Notes: generated from the sequence alone by a model not told the origin. DNA of 64,000 nt from Streptomyces cavernicola (GCF_029968035.1 NZ_JASCIQ010000011.1:1-64000), one strand, 5' to 3'. Positions 46,595-54,867 are shown, counted from the first letter of the stretch. Numbers and translations are program-made.

Positions 46595-47776
46595 ATGCAC
46601 CGCAAGGAGACCCACAGCCGACGCGCCGGCGACCCCTTCGGCTGGCTGGACGAGCAGTCCGAACGCCGCCGCGCCGCCGGTCTCGTACGCACCCTCAGGC
46701 CCCGCTCGGCCGACAGCGAGCTCCTCGATCTGGCGAGCAACGACTACCTCGGTCTCGCCCTGCACCCGGAGGTCACCGAGGGCGCGGCGGCCGCGGCGCG
46801 GCGCTGGGGCGGCGGCGCCACCGGCTCCCGCCTCGTCACCGGCACCACGGCCCTGCACACCGAACTGGAGCGTGAGCTGGCCGAGTTCTGCGGCTTCGAG
46901 GCCGCGCTCGTGCTGTCCTCCGGGTACGCCGCGAACCTCGCAGCCGTGACCGCGCTCGCCCCGCACAGCGGCCTGATCGTCTCCGACGCCGGCAACCACG
47001 CCTCGCTCATCGACGGCTGCCGCCTCGCCCGCGCCACCACCTCGGTCGTCGCACACGCCGACCAGGACGCGGCCCGCAAGGCCCTCGACGGCCACCAGGG
47101 CCCGGCGGTCGCGGTCACCGACGCGGTGTTCTCGGTCGACGGCGACGCCGCCCCGTTGCCCCAACTGGCCGAGGTCTGCGGGGAGTTCGGCGCCGCACTG
47201 CTCCTCGACGACGCACACGGGCTCGGCGTGCTCGGCGACGGCGGCCGGGGCTCGGCGCACGCCGCGGGACTCGCGGGCGCGCCGGACGTGGTCGCCACGC
47301 TCACCCTGTCCAAGTCGCTCGGCAGTCAGGGCGGTGCGGTCCTCGGCCCGGCCAAGGTGATCGAGCACCTGGTCAACACGGCCCGTACGTTCATCTTCGA
47401 CACCGGCCTCGCCCCGGCCGCCACCGGCGCCGCGCTCGCCGCGCTGCGCCTGCTCCGCCGCGAACCCGAACGCGCGGCCCGCGCCCGCGAGGTGGCGAGC
47501 GCCCTGCACACGCAGTTGACGGCGGCAGGGCTGACGACGGTCCGCCCGGACGCCGCGGTGGTCTCGGTGCACGCACCCACCCCGGACGAGGCGGTCGCCT
47601 GGGCGGCGGACTGCCGCACGGCCGGTCTGGTCGTGGGCTGCTTCCGCCCGCCGTCCGTCCCCGACGGCATCTCACGCCTTCGCCTCACGGCTCGCGCCGA
47701 CCTGACGGACGCTCAAGTGACGGACGCGGTACGCACGATCGTGCGCACCGCGCCCGCAGGAGCCCTCAAGGGCTGA
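46595..47776 (+). CDS. bioF: 8-amino-7-oxononanoate synthase
   Basis: The protein has about 393 residues. It condenses pimeloyl thioester with alanine to KAPA, the first dedicated ring step of biotin synthesis. Alpha-oxoamine synthase features are [71 protein letters not shown] (PLP Asp/His) and [15 protein letters not shown] (Schiff-base Lys). The ATG at 46595 follows GAGGG at good spacing; an earlier TTG at 46508 would add 29 non-conserved residues. It is divergent from bioB. Together bioF, A, D and B complete KAPA to biotin; no pimeloyl-forming genes lie here. Confidence 0.94.
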   Translation: MHRKETHSRRAGDPFGWLDEQSERRRAAGLVRTLRPRSADSELLDLASNDYLGLALHPEVTEGAAAAARRWGGGATGSRLVTGTTALHTELERELAEFCGFEAALVLSSGYAANLAAVTALAPHSGLIVSDAGNHASLIDGCRLARATTSVVAHADQDAARKALDGHQGPAVAVTDAVFSVDGDAAPLPQLAEVCGEFGAALLLDDAHGLGVLGDGGRGSAHAAGLAGAPDVVATLTLSKSLGSQGGAVLGPAKVIEHLVNTARTFIFDTGLAPAATGAALAALRLLRREPERAARAREVASALHTQLTAAGLTTVRPDAAVVSVHAPTPDEAVAWAADCRTAGLVVGCFRPPSVPDGISRLRLTARADLTDAQVTDAVRTIVRTAPAGALKG

Positions 47777-47780
47777 TCCT

Positions 47781-48041
47781 TCAGAGCCCGCTCCCGGACG
47801 CCTCACCTCGGACGGCGGCGAGGAAGGAGTCCCAGGCGGCGGCGGTGAACAACAGGGCCGGGCCGCGGGTGCGCTTCGAGTCGCGCACGGCGAGCCGCTC
47901 GGCCAGCGGGCCCCGCCTGATCGGCGCGGTCTCCACACAGTTGTTCATCCCGGTGCTGCGGCTGCTGCGCCGCCAACGGGCGTCGTGCGGTGCGCTGTTC
48001 AACGTGGTGCTGGTGGGTACGTACCGAGGCAGAGCTGACAT
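47781..48041 (-). CDS. DUF397 domain protein
   Basis: The protein has 86 residues. The family core is RWRRSSRSTGMNNCVETAPIRRGPLAERLAVRDSK, ending with ALLFTAAAWDSFLAAVRG. In Streptomyces these small proteins are paired with XRE-type regulators of the WhiJ/AbaA families and act as their partners, antagonising DNA binding in the studied cases. GGAGG precedes the ATG. It lies 9 bases downstream of the XRE gene and is cotranscribed with it. Confidence 0.9.
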   Translation of the reverse strand: MSALPRYVPTSTTLNSAPHDARWRRSSRSTGMNNCVETAPIRRGPLAERLAVRDSKRTRGPALLFTAAAWDSFLAAVRGEASGSGL

Positions 48042-48050
48042 GGTGCCTCC

Positions 48051-48920
48051 TTACGTGCCATCACCGATCCCGGCGATGAATTCCAGGCTGTCATCGGGCG
48101 GAAGCGCGTGTTCTCCCAGCGAGTCGAAGGCCTCGCTGTAGGCCTGGAGGTCTTCTTTCCGTTCGAGATAGAGGCTACTCACCAAGTGGTCGAGGACAAC
48201 CACGTCCAGATCGGCGATGTTCGGAAACGAGAACATGACGAAAGGACCCGTAAGCCCGACGTGCGCCCCGGCCGCGAACGGCAGCACCTGAAGCCGTACG
48301 TGCGGCAGCTCCCTGCCCACCTCCACGAGATGTCTCAACTGCCGTGCCATCACGCCGTATCCGCCGATGGGGCGGCGCAGGACCGCCTCGTCGAGCACCG
48401 CGCTCAGCTCCAAAGGCGGGTCCCCGCGCAGCACGTCCTGCCGGGCGAGCCGGATCTCGACGAGCGTGTCCACCTGGTCCTCGGGCAGCCCGTCGAGGGA
48501 GGCGCGGGTGACCGCGCGTGCGTAGTCCGGCGTCTGCAGCAGACCGGGCACCACCGAGGTCTCCAACGTACGAAGGTGGCAGGCCTGCGACTCCAGGCTG
48601 ATGAAGTCGCGGTACGCGGGCGGCAGTAGGCCCTTGTAGGCGTGCCACCACTGCTGCCGCGCACCCCGCTCGCCCTCCGCGCCGCCCGCCAACGCCTCCA
48701 GGAGAGCGCGGAGTTGGGCGTCCCGCACCTCGTACGCGTCGAGCAGCAGCGTGACGTCCGCGGCCTTGGCGCTGCTGCGGCCGGTCTCGATGCGGCTGAC
48801 CTTGGACTGGTGCCAGCCGACCCGCAGCGCGGCCTGGCCGCTCGTGAGCCCCGCACGGTCCCGCAGCGCTCGCAGCTCCGCGCCCAGCTTGCGGCGCCGC
48901 ACGGCAGGTCCGTACTGCAT
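48051..48920 (-). CDS. WhiJ/AbaA-type XRE regulator (HTH + DUF5753)
   Basis: The protein has about 289 residues. The N-terminal helix-turn-helix is LGAELRALRDRAGLTSGQAALRVGWHQSKVSRIETGRSS. The C-terminal DUF5753 domain includes YKGLLPPAYRDFISLESQACHLRTLETSVVPGLLQTPDYARAV and IRLARQDVL. Regulators of this kind occur in many paralogous loci in each Streptomyces genome with a DUF397 gene and an ATPase gene; those characterised influence development and antibiotic production. The ATG at 48920 is preferred. It is divergent from the ATPase gene with a 293-base control region. Confidence 0.92.
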   Translation of the reverse strand: MQYGPAVRRRKLGAELRALRDRAGLTSGQAALRVGWHQSKVSRIETGRSSAKAADVTLLLDAYEVRDAQLRALLEALAGGAEGERGARQQWWHAYKGLLPPAYRDFISLESQACHLRTLETSVVPGLLQTPDYARAVTRASLDGLPEDQVDTLVEIRLARQDVLRGDPPLELSAVLDEAVLRRPIGGYGVMARQLRHLVEVGRELPHVRLQVLPFAAGAHVGLTGPFVMFSFPNIADLDVVVLDHLVSSLYLERKEDLQAYSEAFDSLGEHALPPDDSLEFIAGIGDGT

Positions 48921-49213
48921 GGCCGACTCCTCTCCGGCGACTCCGGGCGACCGCGGTGGCGTCACGGCGCAGCCGACCGGAATGCCGACGCACCTCGATG
49001 GGCCAGTCTGCCGCCCAAATACGTTCTGCCGTAGCCAAGTTCACCGCTTCGAGCGACAGATATATGCATATCTCGGGGGATCGGCACGTCGCGCGGCTCC
49101 GGGGTGGCAGTCTGGCGCGGAGCACCAGTCCGGGTCCGTCGGTCATCCGGTGATTCACAGGTCATCGACCGCGTGCCGGATACCGGCCCCGGTGGGAAAG
49201 GGACAGCGTCGAC

Positions 49214-49645
49214 ATGGCAGATCACAAGGAAGCGTCCGTCACTCTGCCGAGCGATCCCGCCTCGGTCTCCAGGGCACGGAAATACGTGACGGAAGTGCTC
49301 GCCGACTGGGGCCTGCCGGACGACGCGGAGATCGGGGACACGGTCCGCCTGATCGTCTCCGAGCTGGCGACCAACGCGGTGCAGCACACCCTCGGGCAGT
49401 CGCCCACCTTCACCGTCGACCTGGACCTCGAACGCGACGAGCGGCTGCGCATCGGCGTCACCGACAGCCACCCGCGCCTGCCCAAACGCCTCCCGGCGGC
49501 GGTGCAGCAGGACAACGGCCGCGGCATGGTGATCATCCGCTGGCTCGCGGCGGAGTGCGGCGGACGCCTCTCCGTGAAGCCCACCCCGGAGGGCGGCAAG
49601 ACGGTGTGGATCGCCCTGCCGTGGACGGCCCCGGTGCAGCGCTGA
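49214..49645 (+). CDS. Anti-sigma-factor-like ATP-binding protein (HATPase_c)
   Basis: The protein has 143 residues. The GHKL ATPase motifs are VRLIVSELATNAVQH (N-box), LRIGVTDSHPRLP (G1) and DNGRGMVIIRWLA (G2). Such RsbW/SpoIIAB-like proteins can phosphorylate anti-anti-sigma factors or bind partners. In Streptomyces they form the third member of the WhiJ/AbaA-type loci next to XRE and DUF397 genes, as here. No sigma factor gene is adjacent. The 293-base region upstream (48921-49213) holds no gene; it contains the divergent promoters. Confidence 0.88.
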   Translation: MADHKEASVTLPSDPASVSRARKYVTEVLADWGLPDDAEIGDTVRLIVSELATNAVQHTLGQSPTFTVDLDLERDERLRIGVTDSHPRLPKRLPAAVQQDNGRGMVIIRWLAAECGGRLSVKPTPEGGKTVWIALPWTAPVQR

Positions 49646-49666
49646 GCGCTCCTTCCGGGGCGCCGC

Positions 49667-50260
49667 TCACCGGTCGTTCGGCGCGTCCGGGCCCGATTCC
49701 TTCGGGCTCGCGGGCCGGTCCGCCGCGTCGCGTCCGCTCACGCCCGCGGTCTTGATCAGCCGCGGCAGTACGCCCCAGAGCCCGACGCACATCAGGAACG
49801 TCCCCACGCCCGAGGCCACCCCGGCGGCACGGCCCGCCGCGACGTCCACGACGAGCAGCACCGACCCGGTCAGGGCCAGTACGAGCACGCCCATGCCGAT
49901 CGCCGCGAGCCGCGAGGACACCTGCACGATCTGCGGCTTGGCGTGCCGCTGGAACAGCACGCGATGCACGGCCGCAGGCGCCGTGAACAGCGCCGCGGCC
50001 GCGACGGCGAGCAGCAGGGTGGCGACGTACGTGCCGCGCTGCACGGAGTCCAGGGACGGGAAGCGCGGCGTGAACGCCAGGGTCAGCAGGAACGCGAAGA
50101 GGATCTGCACGCCGGTCTGCGTGACCCGCAACTCCTGCAGAAGCTCACCGAAGTTCCGGTCGGCGCGCTCGAACGGCGTCTCGCGGCGGGCGTGGTACCG
50201 GGGAGTGTCGTCCCTGGATACGTCGTCCCTGGTTGCGTCGTCCCTGGATTCATCGGCCAT
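49667..50260 (-). CDS. DUF6328 family membrane protein
   Basis: The protein has 197 residues. The family start RNFGELLQELRVTQTGVQILFAFLLTLAFTPRFPSL is clear, followed by four membrane helices in total (to LMCVGLWGVLPRLI). Function unknown; the family is widespread in actinobacteria. The N-terminal 20 residues are an Asp/Arg repeat (RDDATRDDVSRDDT) encoded by 15-base DNA repeats (CGTCGTCCCTGG units, about 50208-50250). The C-terminus is charged and Pro-rich. It stands alone between convergent and tandem neighbours. Confidence 0.88.
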   Translation of the reverse strand: MADESRDDATRDDVSRDDTPRYHARRETPFERADRNFGELLQELRVTQTGVQILFAFLLTLAFTPRFPSLDSVQRGTYVATLLLAVAAAALFTAPAAVHRVLFQRHAKPQIVQVSSRLAAIGMGVLVLALTGSVLLVVDVAAGRAAGVASGVGTFLMCVGLWGVLPRLIKTAGVSGRDAADRPASPKESGPDAPNDR

Positions 50261-50367
50261 GGCCGACGAGTATCCCGGCCGAACGCCCGCAAGCCGCGGA
50301 GGCGGGGCCCTTCCGGAACCGAACCGAACCGGCCCGAGCCGCCGAAACAGAGCCGGTCGGGCGGCGG

Positions 50368-50841
50368 TTACCGCACCCGCCCGTACGACACGCTGCTGCT
50401 CCAGATCTTCTGCAGCCGCACTACGTCACCGGTCTTGGGGGCGTGCCAGATGCGTCCCTCACCGGCGTAGATGCCGACGTGGTAGACGTTCCGGCCGGAG
50501 TGGAAGAAGACCAGGTCGCCGCGCTTGCGCCGGTCCGCGGCGACGCGACGGGTGCCGTTGTACTGCTGCGCCGCGGTGCGCGGCAGCCTCTTGCCGGCCT
50601 TCTTGTACGAGTACAGGGTCAGGCCCGAGCAGTCGAAGCGGCGTGGGCCCGTGGCGCCCCAGCGGTAGGGCGAGCCCTGCTTGGCGGCCGCGACGTGCAG
50701 GGCCCGCGCCGAGGCGGAGGCGGCCTCGGCCTCGGTCGCGGCGCCGGGGGCCAGGGTGGTGCCGCCCACTGCGGCGAGGGTGAGGGCCGATGCGGCGCCG
50801 GCCCGGGAGAGCAGGGAGGGGATCCGAATTCGCGCGGTCAT
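50368..50841 (-). CDS. NlpC/P60 family cell-wall hydrolase under c-di-AMP riboswitch control
   Basis: The protein has about 157 residues. A Sec-type signal peptide (SLLSRAGAASALTLAAVGGTTLAPGA) precedes the NlpC/P60 peptidase domain: catalytic Cys in RFDCSGLTLYSYKKAG, His in YHVGIYAG and the third residue in IWHAPKTGD. It would cleave peptide bonds in the peptidoglycan stem. There is no SH3 or other binding domain. The ATG at 50841 follows GAAGGG; the TTG two codons earlier is also possible. The leader carries a ydaO-yuaA-type c-di-AMP riboswitch, as for other Streptomyces muralytic enzymes such as the resuscitation factor RpfA. Confidence 0.92.
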   Translation of the reverse strand: MTARIRIPSLLSRAGAASALTLAAVGGTTLAPGAATEAEAASASARALHVAAAKQGSPYRWGATGPRRFDCSGLTLYSYKKAGKRLPRTAAQQYNGTRRVAADRRKRGDLVFFHSGRNVYHVGIYAGEGRIWHAPKTGDVVRLQKIWSSSVSYGRVR

Positions 50842-50856
50842 GCGCAACCCTTCGTC

Positions 50857-51010
50857 AGCCGCCTGTGAAGGATGACCTGTCGGATTCGGGCCAACGAAGA
50901 ACGCCCGGCCGCGACTTGCGCCGCGGCTTCACCCCAAGGGGGCCCGGCCGGAGAGTTAGGCCTGACGCCCCGTCGTGCTCGGGTCCTCCACTCCTGCCGA
51001 TCCACTGTCG
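50857..51010 (-). ncRNA. c-di-AMP riboswitch (ydaO-yuaA class)
   Basis: On the minus strand, in order: GAGGACCCGAGC, GGCCGGGC, GGGGTGAAGCCGCGGC, GCAAGTCGCGGC, CCCGAATCCGACAGGTCATC and CACAGGCGG. These are the conserved blocks of ydaO-yuaA elements as seen in Streptomyces, where the RNA senses c-di-AMP and lowers expression of cell-wall lytic enzymes when it is bound. The element ends about 15 bases before the start of the NlpC/P60 gene. Boundaries are approximate. Read from conserved blocks by eye. Confidence 0.85.
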
Positions 51011-51370
51011 TCGACCTGGCATCCGGACGGCGGCAGGACTCGGCGTCCGCCCGGACCGCCCCGCCGCTGCGGCGGGGGCTTGTCGTCGCAGGGATCCTCA
51101 CGCACAGAACGTGTCAAATCCGTGCATACCCGGCCGGGTGTGATGCTCGTCACATTTGCACTGTTCGGGTTGGTGCGGGGTGTTCGCCGAGGGCGCGAAA
51201 AGGCACCTCTGAGGCTCGTACCAGCGACGGAGGAGATCATCGCGCCGCGGCCGCCCCGCGAAGATCGCAACTGCGCGGGTACGACGGCGAGATCGGCCCG
51301 TAGGCCATCCGTGCGAGCCCAACTGATAGCGGTATGAGGCCGAACGAAGGACCCGCGGGCCGACGCCCCG
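51011..51370. other. Promoter region with no gene
   Basis: This region lies between the riboswitch and the next gene. On the minus strand TTGACA (complement of 51112-51117) may be the -35 box of the NlpC/P60 transcript; its -10 is unclear. A CCCCGCCG-CTG-CGGCGGGG hairpin sits at about 51060-51078. The rest shows no convincing coding bias; open frames here are short. Confidence 0.4.
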
Positions 51371-51679
51371 TCAACTCGTGGACGTGGGCGGCACCGTGAC
51401 CCGCCCCGCGCGCCGCTCCCCGTCCAGTACGCGCAGGGCGCGCGCGAGGGTCGCCGCGTGCACCTCGCTCTCGCCCCGCTGGTGCATCACGCTCAGCGCG
51501 TCCCGCAGTGCCGTCGCCTTGATGACCAGGGCCTGCGCGGCACGCAGTCCGCCGTACGTGTGTTGGGCGCGCGCCGGGTTGATCCGGCCGAGCAGGTCGA
51601 CGACTTCGAGGTAGCGGTCGATCAACTCGCCCTCGGCGCGCGTCAGGGCGGGCAGCTCCGGCAACTCCGGTGGCAGCAT
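51371..51679 (-). CDS. Hypothetical protein cotranscribed with a ClpP paralogue
   Basis: The protein has 102 residues and is mostly helical (LTRAEGELIDRYLEVVDLLGRINPARAQHTYGGLRAAQALVIKATALRDALSVMHQRGE). No catalytic motif or membrane segment is present. It begins 12 bases after the ClpP stop in the same orientation, so the two form an operon. I do not recognise the family. A role as an adaptor or modulator of that ClpP is possible but rests only on the operon. Confidence 0.7.
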   Translation of the reverse strand: MLPPELPELPALTRAEGELIDRYLEVVDLLGRINPARAQHTYGGLRAAQALVIKATALRDALSVMHQRGESEVHAATLARALRVLDGERRAGRVTVPPTSTS

Positions 51680-51691
51680 CGCGGTCCCCTC

Positions 51692-52327
51692 TCAGTCGTC
51701 GCCGGGCGCGAGCAGGGTGGACCTGCGGCTGTCGATGATCCGGTCCACCAGGCCGTACTCCCGTGCCTGTACGGCGTCGAGGATCGTGTCGCGCTCGATG
51801 TCGGCGGAGATCCGCTCCCGGCTCTGCCCCGTGTGCCGCGCGAGCATCTCCTCCAAGAGGTCCCTGGTGCGCTGCAGTTCGGCCGCCTGGATCGCCAGGT
51901 CGCTGGTCTGGCCGTGCACCGGCTCGCTGAACTCCGGCTGGTGGATGAGGACTCGGGCCCCCGGCAGCATCGAACGCTTCCCCGGCGTCCCCGCCGCGAG
52001 CAGCACGGCCGCCGCCGACGCGGCCTGCCCCATGCAGACGGTCTCCACGTCGCAACTCACGTACCGGACGGTGTCGTAGACGGCCGTCATCGCGCTGAAC
52101 GAGCCGCCGGGCGAATTGATGTAGAGCGAGATGTCCTGGTCGGGCGCGCTGTGCTCCAGATGCATGAACTGCGCCATCACGTCGTTGGCCGACGTGTCGT
52201 CGATGGGCGTCCCGAGGAAGACGATCCGCTCCTCGAGCAGCTTCGAGTACGGATCCCGGGTGCGCGTCCCCGAACTCGTGCGCTCGGTGAACTCCGGCAG
52301 GACATGGCGTGCGTACGGACGGATCAT
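51692..52327 (-). CDS. ClpP-family serine protease subunit (stand-alone paralogue)
   Basis: The protein has 211 residues. The catalytic triad is intact: Ser104 in [13 protein letters not shown], His129 in LIHQPEF and Asp180 in IERDTILDA. The N-terminus is extended by about 20 residues relative to E. coli ClpP. ClpP rings degrade proteins fed by Clp ATPases; Streptomyces has several paralogues, and those outside clpP1P2 are induced or conditional. It has no adjacent Clp ATPase gene. GGAGGAG precedes the ATG. It is divergent from a YefM-type antitoxin gene with only 73 bases between, so that protein may regulate it. Confidence 0.9.
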   Translation of the reverse strand: MIRPYARHVLPEFTERTSSGTRTRDPYSKLLEERIVFLGTPIDDTSANDVMAQFMHLEHSAPDQDISLYINSPGGSFSAMTAVYDTVRYVSCDVETVCMGQAASAAAVLLAAGTPGKRSMLPGARVLIHQPEFSEPVHGQTSDLAIQAAELQRTRDLLEEMLARHTGQSRERISADIERDTILDAVQAREYGLVDRIIDSRRSTLLAPGDD

Positions 52328-52367
52328 GGCGGGCTCCTCCGGGCGGCGACTGCACTTCTGTAAAAAA

Positions 52368-52394
52368 TGTACAGGACGTACGTCACGTTATGAT
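52368..52394 (+). promoter_or_regulatory. YefM-type operator sequence and -10 box
   Basis: TGTACA (52368-52373), the known core recognised by YefM-family repressors, is followed by CGTACG (52377-52382) and a good -10, TATGAT (52389-52394), six bases before the ATG at 52401. Transcription of the antitoxin gene would be leaderless and autorepressed. The same region is the divergent promoter of the ClpP gene. Confidence 0.55.
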
Positions 52395-52400
52395 GGGCAC

Positions 52401-52694
52401 ATGGCCTACGAGATTCCGGTGACGCAAGCACGCGCAGAGCTCGCCGACCTGATCAACCGCGTGGTGTACGGCGGCGAGCGCGTGGTCGTCACCCGGCACG
52501 GCAAGCCGCTCGTGGCCCTGGTCTCGGCGGAGGATCTGCGCCGCCTGGAGGAGCTGTCCTCGGACGCCGGCGGCGGCGAGGCCCCGGAGGAGCAGGTCAT
52601 CAGCTCCGTCTCGACGATCGCCCCGAACCCGGGCTCGGCCGAACCTCAACGCTTCGGCATCGCCGCGGAGCATCGGGGGGCTACGGGGGTGTAG
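52401..52694 (+). CDS. Phd/YefM-family antitoxin without a toxin partner
   Basis: The protein has 97 residues. The family fold is complete in residues 1-55: IPVTQARAELADLINRVVYGGERVVVTRHGKPLVALVSAEDLRRLEEL. The C-terminal 40 residues, which would wrap the toxin, are disordered and Pro/Ser/Gly-rich. No YoeB, Doc or other toxin gene follows; a terminator and a convergent gene come next. It therefore seems to be an orphan DNA-binding antitoxin. The TGTACA site in front of it suggests autorepression, and it may also control the divergent ClpP paralogue. Confidence 0.85.
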   Translation: MAYEIPVTQARAELADLINRVVYGGERVVVTRHGKPLVALVSAEDLRRLEELSSDAGGGEAPEEQVISSVSTIAPNPGSAEPQRFGIAAEHRGATGV

Positions 52695-52753
52695 GGCACC
52701 GCCCTTCGACCCGCACCGTCGACTCGGGTGCCCCGGCCGGTTCTGCGTCTGCT

Positions 52754-52913
52754 GCGCCGCCGTGGCTGATCGCGCAGTTCCCCGCGCCCCTAAAGATCAG
52801 CCCCTCCCCGCCCCTTCCCGAAAGTCCTGCCGGACAGGCCTCCTCAATCGCCGGAGGGGCTCATTTTGAGCCCCTCCGGCGATTGAGGAGATTCGGGAAG
52901 GGGCGGGGAGGGG
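52754..52913. repeat. Modular intergenic repeat, copy 6, a nested palindrome acting as terminator
   Basis: It contains the inverted GGGGCGCGGGGAACTGCGCG ... module (52754-52791, reverse orientation). A nested palindrome follows: outer 22-base arms (52801-52822 with 52892-52913) of CCCTCCCCGCCCCTTCCCGA type, and inner 24-base perfect arms (52840-52863 with 52867-52890) with a TTT loop. It separates two convergent genes. Confidence 0.85.
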
Positions 52914-52930
52914 AAGATTCAGGCGGCTGC

Positions 52931-53941
52931 CTACGCCCGCCCTCCGGACTGCCGACCCCGCAGCACCCCGCCCAGCAGCACCAGCAGCAACCCCGCCCCC
53001 GCCCAAGCGGCCAGCGTCAGCGCGGGGCCGGACGCCGCCGCGGCGTCGAAGAACGAGACCGAGCGCAGCAGCGTCCCGCCCGCGCCCGGCGGCAGCCACT
53101 GGCCGATCGCGCCCGCAGGCTCCGGAAGCAGCTGAGGCGCCGAGGCGACACCGGAGAACGGGTTGCCGATCAGGACCACCGTCAGCGCGCCCAGCCCGAG
53201 CCCGGCGCGGCCGAGGATCGCCGCAAGCCCGGCCACGGCCGCGCTCGCCGCGAGCGTCGACAGGGCGAGGACGCCGGCTTCCGTCCACCAGTCACCGGTC
53301 AGCGCCCCGAGCCAGCTGTGCGTCACGGCCGCTGCCACGATGCCCACCAGCGCGGCCGCGCCCACGAGGGCGACGGCGGCCCGCAGCCCGCGCAGCCCGA
53401 GCAGCGTCACCACCGCGCCCGCCGCGACCCCGGCGAGCGCCATCGGCAGCACGCTCGCGCTGAGCGCCGCCCCGCGCGGGTCGCCGGGTGGTGCCGCCAC
53501 CACGTCCTCGACCTGGACCGGAGCGCCCTTCGGGGCCTGAGCCGTGACCGCCTGCTGCAGCAGCTGCGCGACGACGGGGCTCGCGGCGGAGGCGGTGAGC
53601 AGCCGGGGCCCGTGCTCGGTGGCGACGATCGCCCCGTACACGTCCCGGTCCTCGATCGCGGTGCGCGCGGCGGCCTCGTCCTCGTACCGATGCACGTCGA
53701 ACGCGCCCTCCTCGCGCTGGAGTTGACGCTCGACGCCGGCCGCCGCCGCGGGCGCGCCGGCGACCGCGATCGGCAGGTCGCGGGGCGCCGTGCGGGCGGC
53801 GGGCCAGGCGAAGGCCCACAGGGCGAGGGCGACGAGCGTCGGGACGAGCACGAGCACGGCGATCACATGCCGGGACCCCGCGGGCGGCGGGGCCGGTGCG
53901 GCCGTGGATGTCGTGCCGGGCGTGGTGGTGGCGGAAGACAT
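52931..53941 (-). CDS. Membrane protein of ABC-2 permease/DUF3533-like topology, TetR-controlled
   Basis: The protein has about 336 residues. One N-terminal helix (HVIAVLVLVPTLVALALWAFAW) is followed by an extracellular region of about 130 residues (LPIAVAGAPAAAAGVERQLQ ... VYGAIVATEHGPRLLTASA). Five or six C-terminal helices come next. This 1+ECD+5/6 layout resembles the YhgE/Pip and ABC-2 permease group. No ATPase gene is adjacent. Function unknown; export or membrane stress is plausible. GGAGCCC precedes the ATG at 53941. It is divergent from a TetR regulator with two copies of a shared operator between. Confidence 0.82.
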   Translation of the reverse strand: MSSATTTPGTTSTAAPAPPPAGSRHVIAVLVLVPTLVALALWAFAWPAARTAPRDLPIAVAGAPAAAAGVERQLQREEGAFDVHRYEDEAAARTAIEDRDVYGAIVATEHGPRLLTASAASPVVAQLLQQAVTAQAPKGAPVQVEDVVAAPPGDPRGAALSASVLPMALAGVAAGAVVTLLGLRGLRAAVALVGAAALVGIVAAAVTHSWLGALTGDWWTEAGVLALSTLAASAAVAGLAAILGRAGLGLGALTVVLIGNPFSGVASAPQLLPEPAGAIGQWLPPGAGGTLLRSVSFFDAAAASGPALTLAAWAGAGLLLVLLGGVLRGRQSGGRA

Positions 53942-53961
53942 GGTGGGCTCCGCTTCTATAG

Positions 53962-54038
53962 AGAATGATCGTTCGTTTTCCTTCGTGTCGCCACTGTCTC
54001 GCCGGGGCCGCGTCTTGTCAAGAATGAATGTTCGTTTT
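53962..54038. promoter_or_regulatory. Two copies of a TetR-type operator
   Basis: AGAATGATCGTTCGTTTT (53962-53979) and AGAATGAATGTTCGTTTT (54021-54038) differ at two positions and are each partly palindromic (GAAxGATCxTTC-like). One copy covers the promoter of the membrane-protein gene (TATAGA-type -10 on the minus strand), the other that of the TetR gene (TTGTCA at 54015, about 16-17 bases, TTAACT). Confidence 0.75.
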
Positions 54039-54049
54039 AACTTGGGGGC

Positions 54050-54667
54050 ATGGCTCGCGTATCCCAGGAACACCTAGACGCCCGGCGCCGGCAGATCATC
54101 GACGGCGCCATCCGCTGCTTCACGCGCAACGGATTCCACGCCACGTCGATGCAGGACGTGCTGCGCGAGGTCGGGCTCTCCGCGGGGGCCGTCTACCGGT
54201 ACTTCAGCGGCAAGGAGGAGCTGATCGGCGCGATCGTCGGTGAGGCCTTCGGCACCATAAGGGGCGCCTTCGAGGACGCCGCGAAACAGGACCCGCCGCC
54301 GCTGCCGGACAAGCTCCTCGCCCACGTGCTCGACACGGTCCTGAACGGCCGGGTCGGCGGCGGCAGCATCGAGTTCCCGCGCCTCGTCCTCCAGGTGTGG
54401 GCGGAGACGCTGCGCAACGAGGGCCTCGCGACGCCCCTTCGGGAGGGCTTCGCGGACATGCGGGTCGCATGGGGCAAGCTGGTCGACGCCTATCGCGAGG
54501 CCGGGCTGATGCCGGACGACGTGGACGCCGACGCCGTCGCCCGCACGATGATGGCCCTCGCCCAGGGCTTCATCGCCCAGCAGGCCCTCTTCGGGGACGC
54601 GAAGGTCGAGCAGCTGGAGGCCGGCCTCCGGGCGCTGATGCGTATGGAAGTGCCCAAGGTCAGTTAA
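54050..54667 (+). CDS. TetR/AcrR family transcriptional regulator
   Basis: The protein has 205 residues. The HTH is RRQIIDGAIRCFTRNGFHATSMQDVLREVGLSAGAVYRYFSGKEELIGA, a full TetR domain. The C-terminal ligand/dimer domain ends FIAQQALFGDAKVEQLEAGLRALMRME. It very likely represses itself and the divergent membrane-protein gene through the two operator copies between them. The ATG at 54050 lies about 8 bases past a -10-like TTAACT, so the transcript may be leaderless or nearly so. Confidence 0.92.
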   Translation: MARVSQEHLDARRRQIIDGAIRCFTRNGFHATSMQDVLREVGLSAGAVYRYFSGKEELIGAIVGEAFGTIRGAFEDAAKQDPPPLPDKLLAHVLDTVLNGRVGGGSIEFPRLVLQVWAETLRNEGLATPLREGFADMRVAWGKLVDAYREAGLMPDDVDADAVARTMMALAQGFIAQQALFGDAKVEQLEAGLRALMRMEVPKVS

Positions 54668-54867
54668 CGCGCAGGAAAAACTTCGGCATTAGCGTGCAAT
54701 GTCTTCCGGCGGGACGACCAAGCCCAGGTCAACAAGATGTTGAAAGCAACTAGTCTCCGCCTGCGTCCTGGCGGAGGCATGCGCCCCAGCAGCCTCCTCG
54801 GCCCGGACGATGCCGGTCCCGCCTGCCCGCACCCAGGCGGACCATGACGGACTGTGAGGTGGCACGC

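Noticed and set aside
46391..47572. BioB extended upstream to 47572 on the minus strand
   Set aside because: The extension is antisense to bioF and has no BioB-like sequence. The ATG at 46390 gives the normal BioB N-terminus.
52328..52400. PopR-type palindrome for the ClpP paralogue
   Set aside because: Secondary clpP operons in Streptomyces can be controlled by PopR through TTCTGCC/GGCAGAA arms. I find no such arms here; TGTACA is the only clear symmetric site.
54721..54760. Possible GlnR site (GTCAAC ... GAAAGC) upstream of ureA
   Set aside because: Urease is a known GlnR target in Streptomyces, but the spacing between half sites is 8-9 rather than 6 bases and two consensus positions fail.
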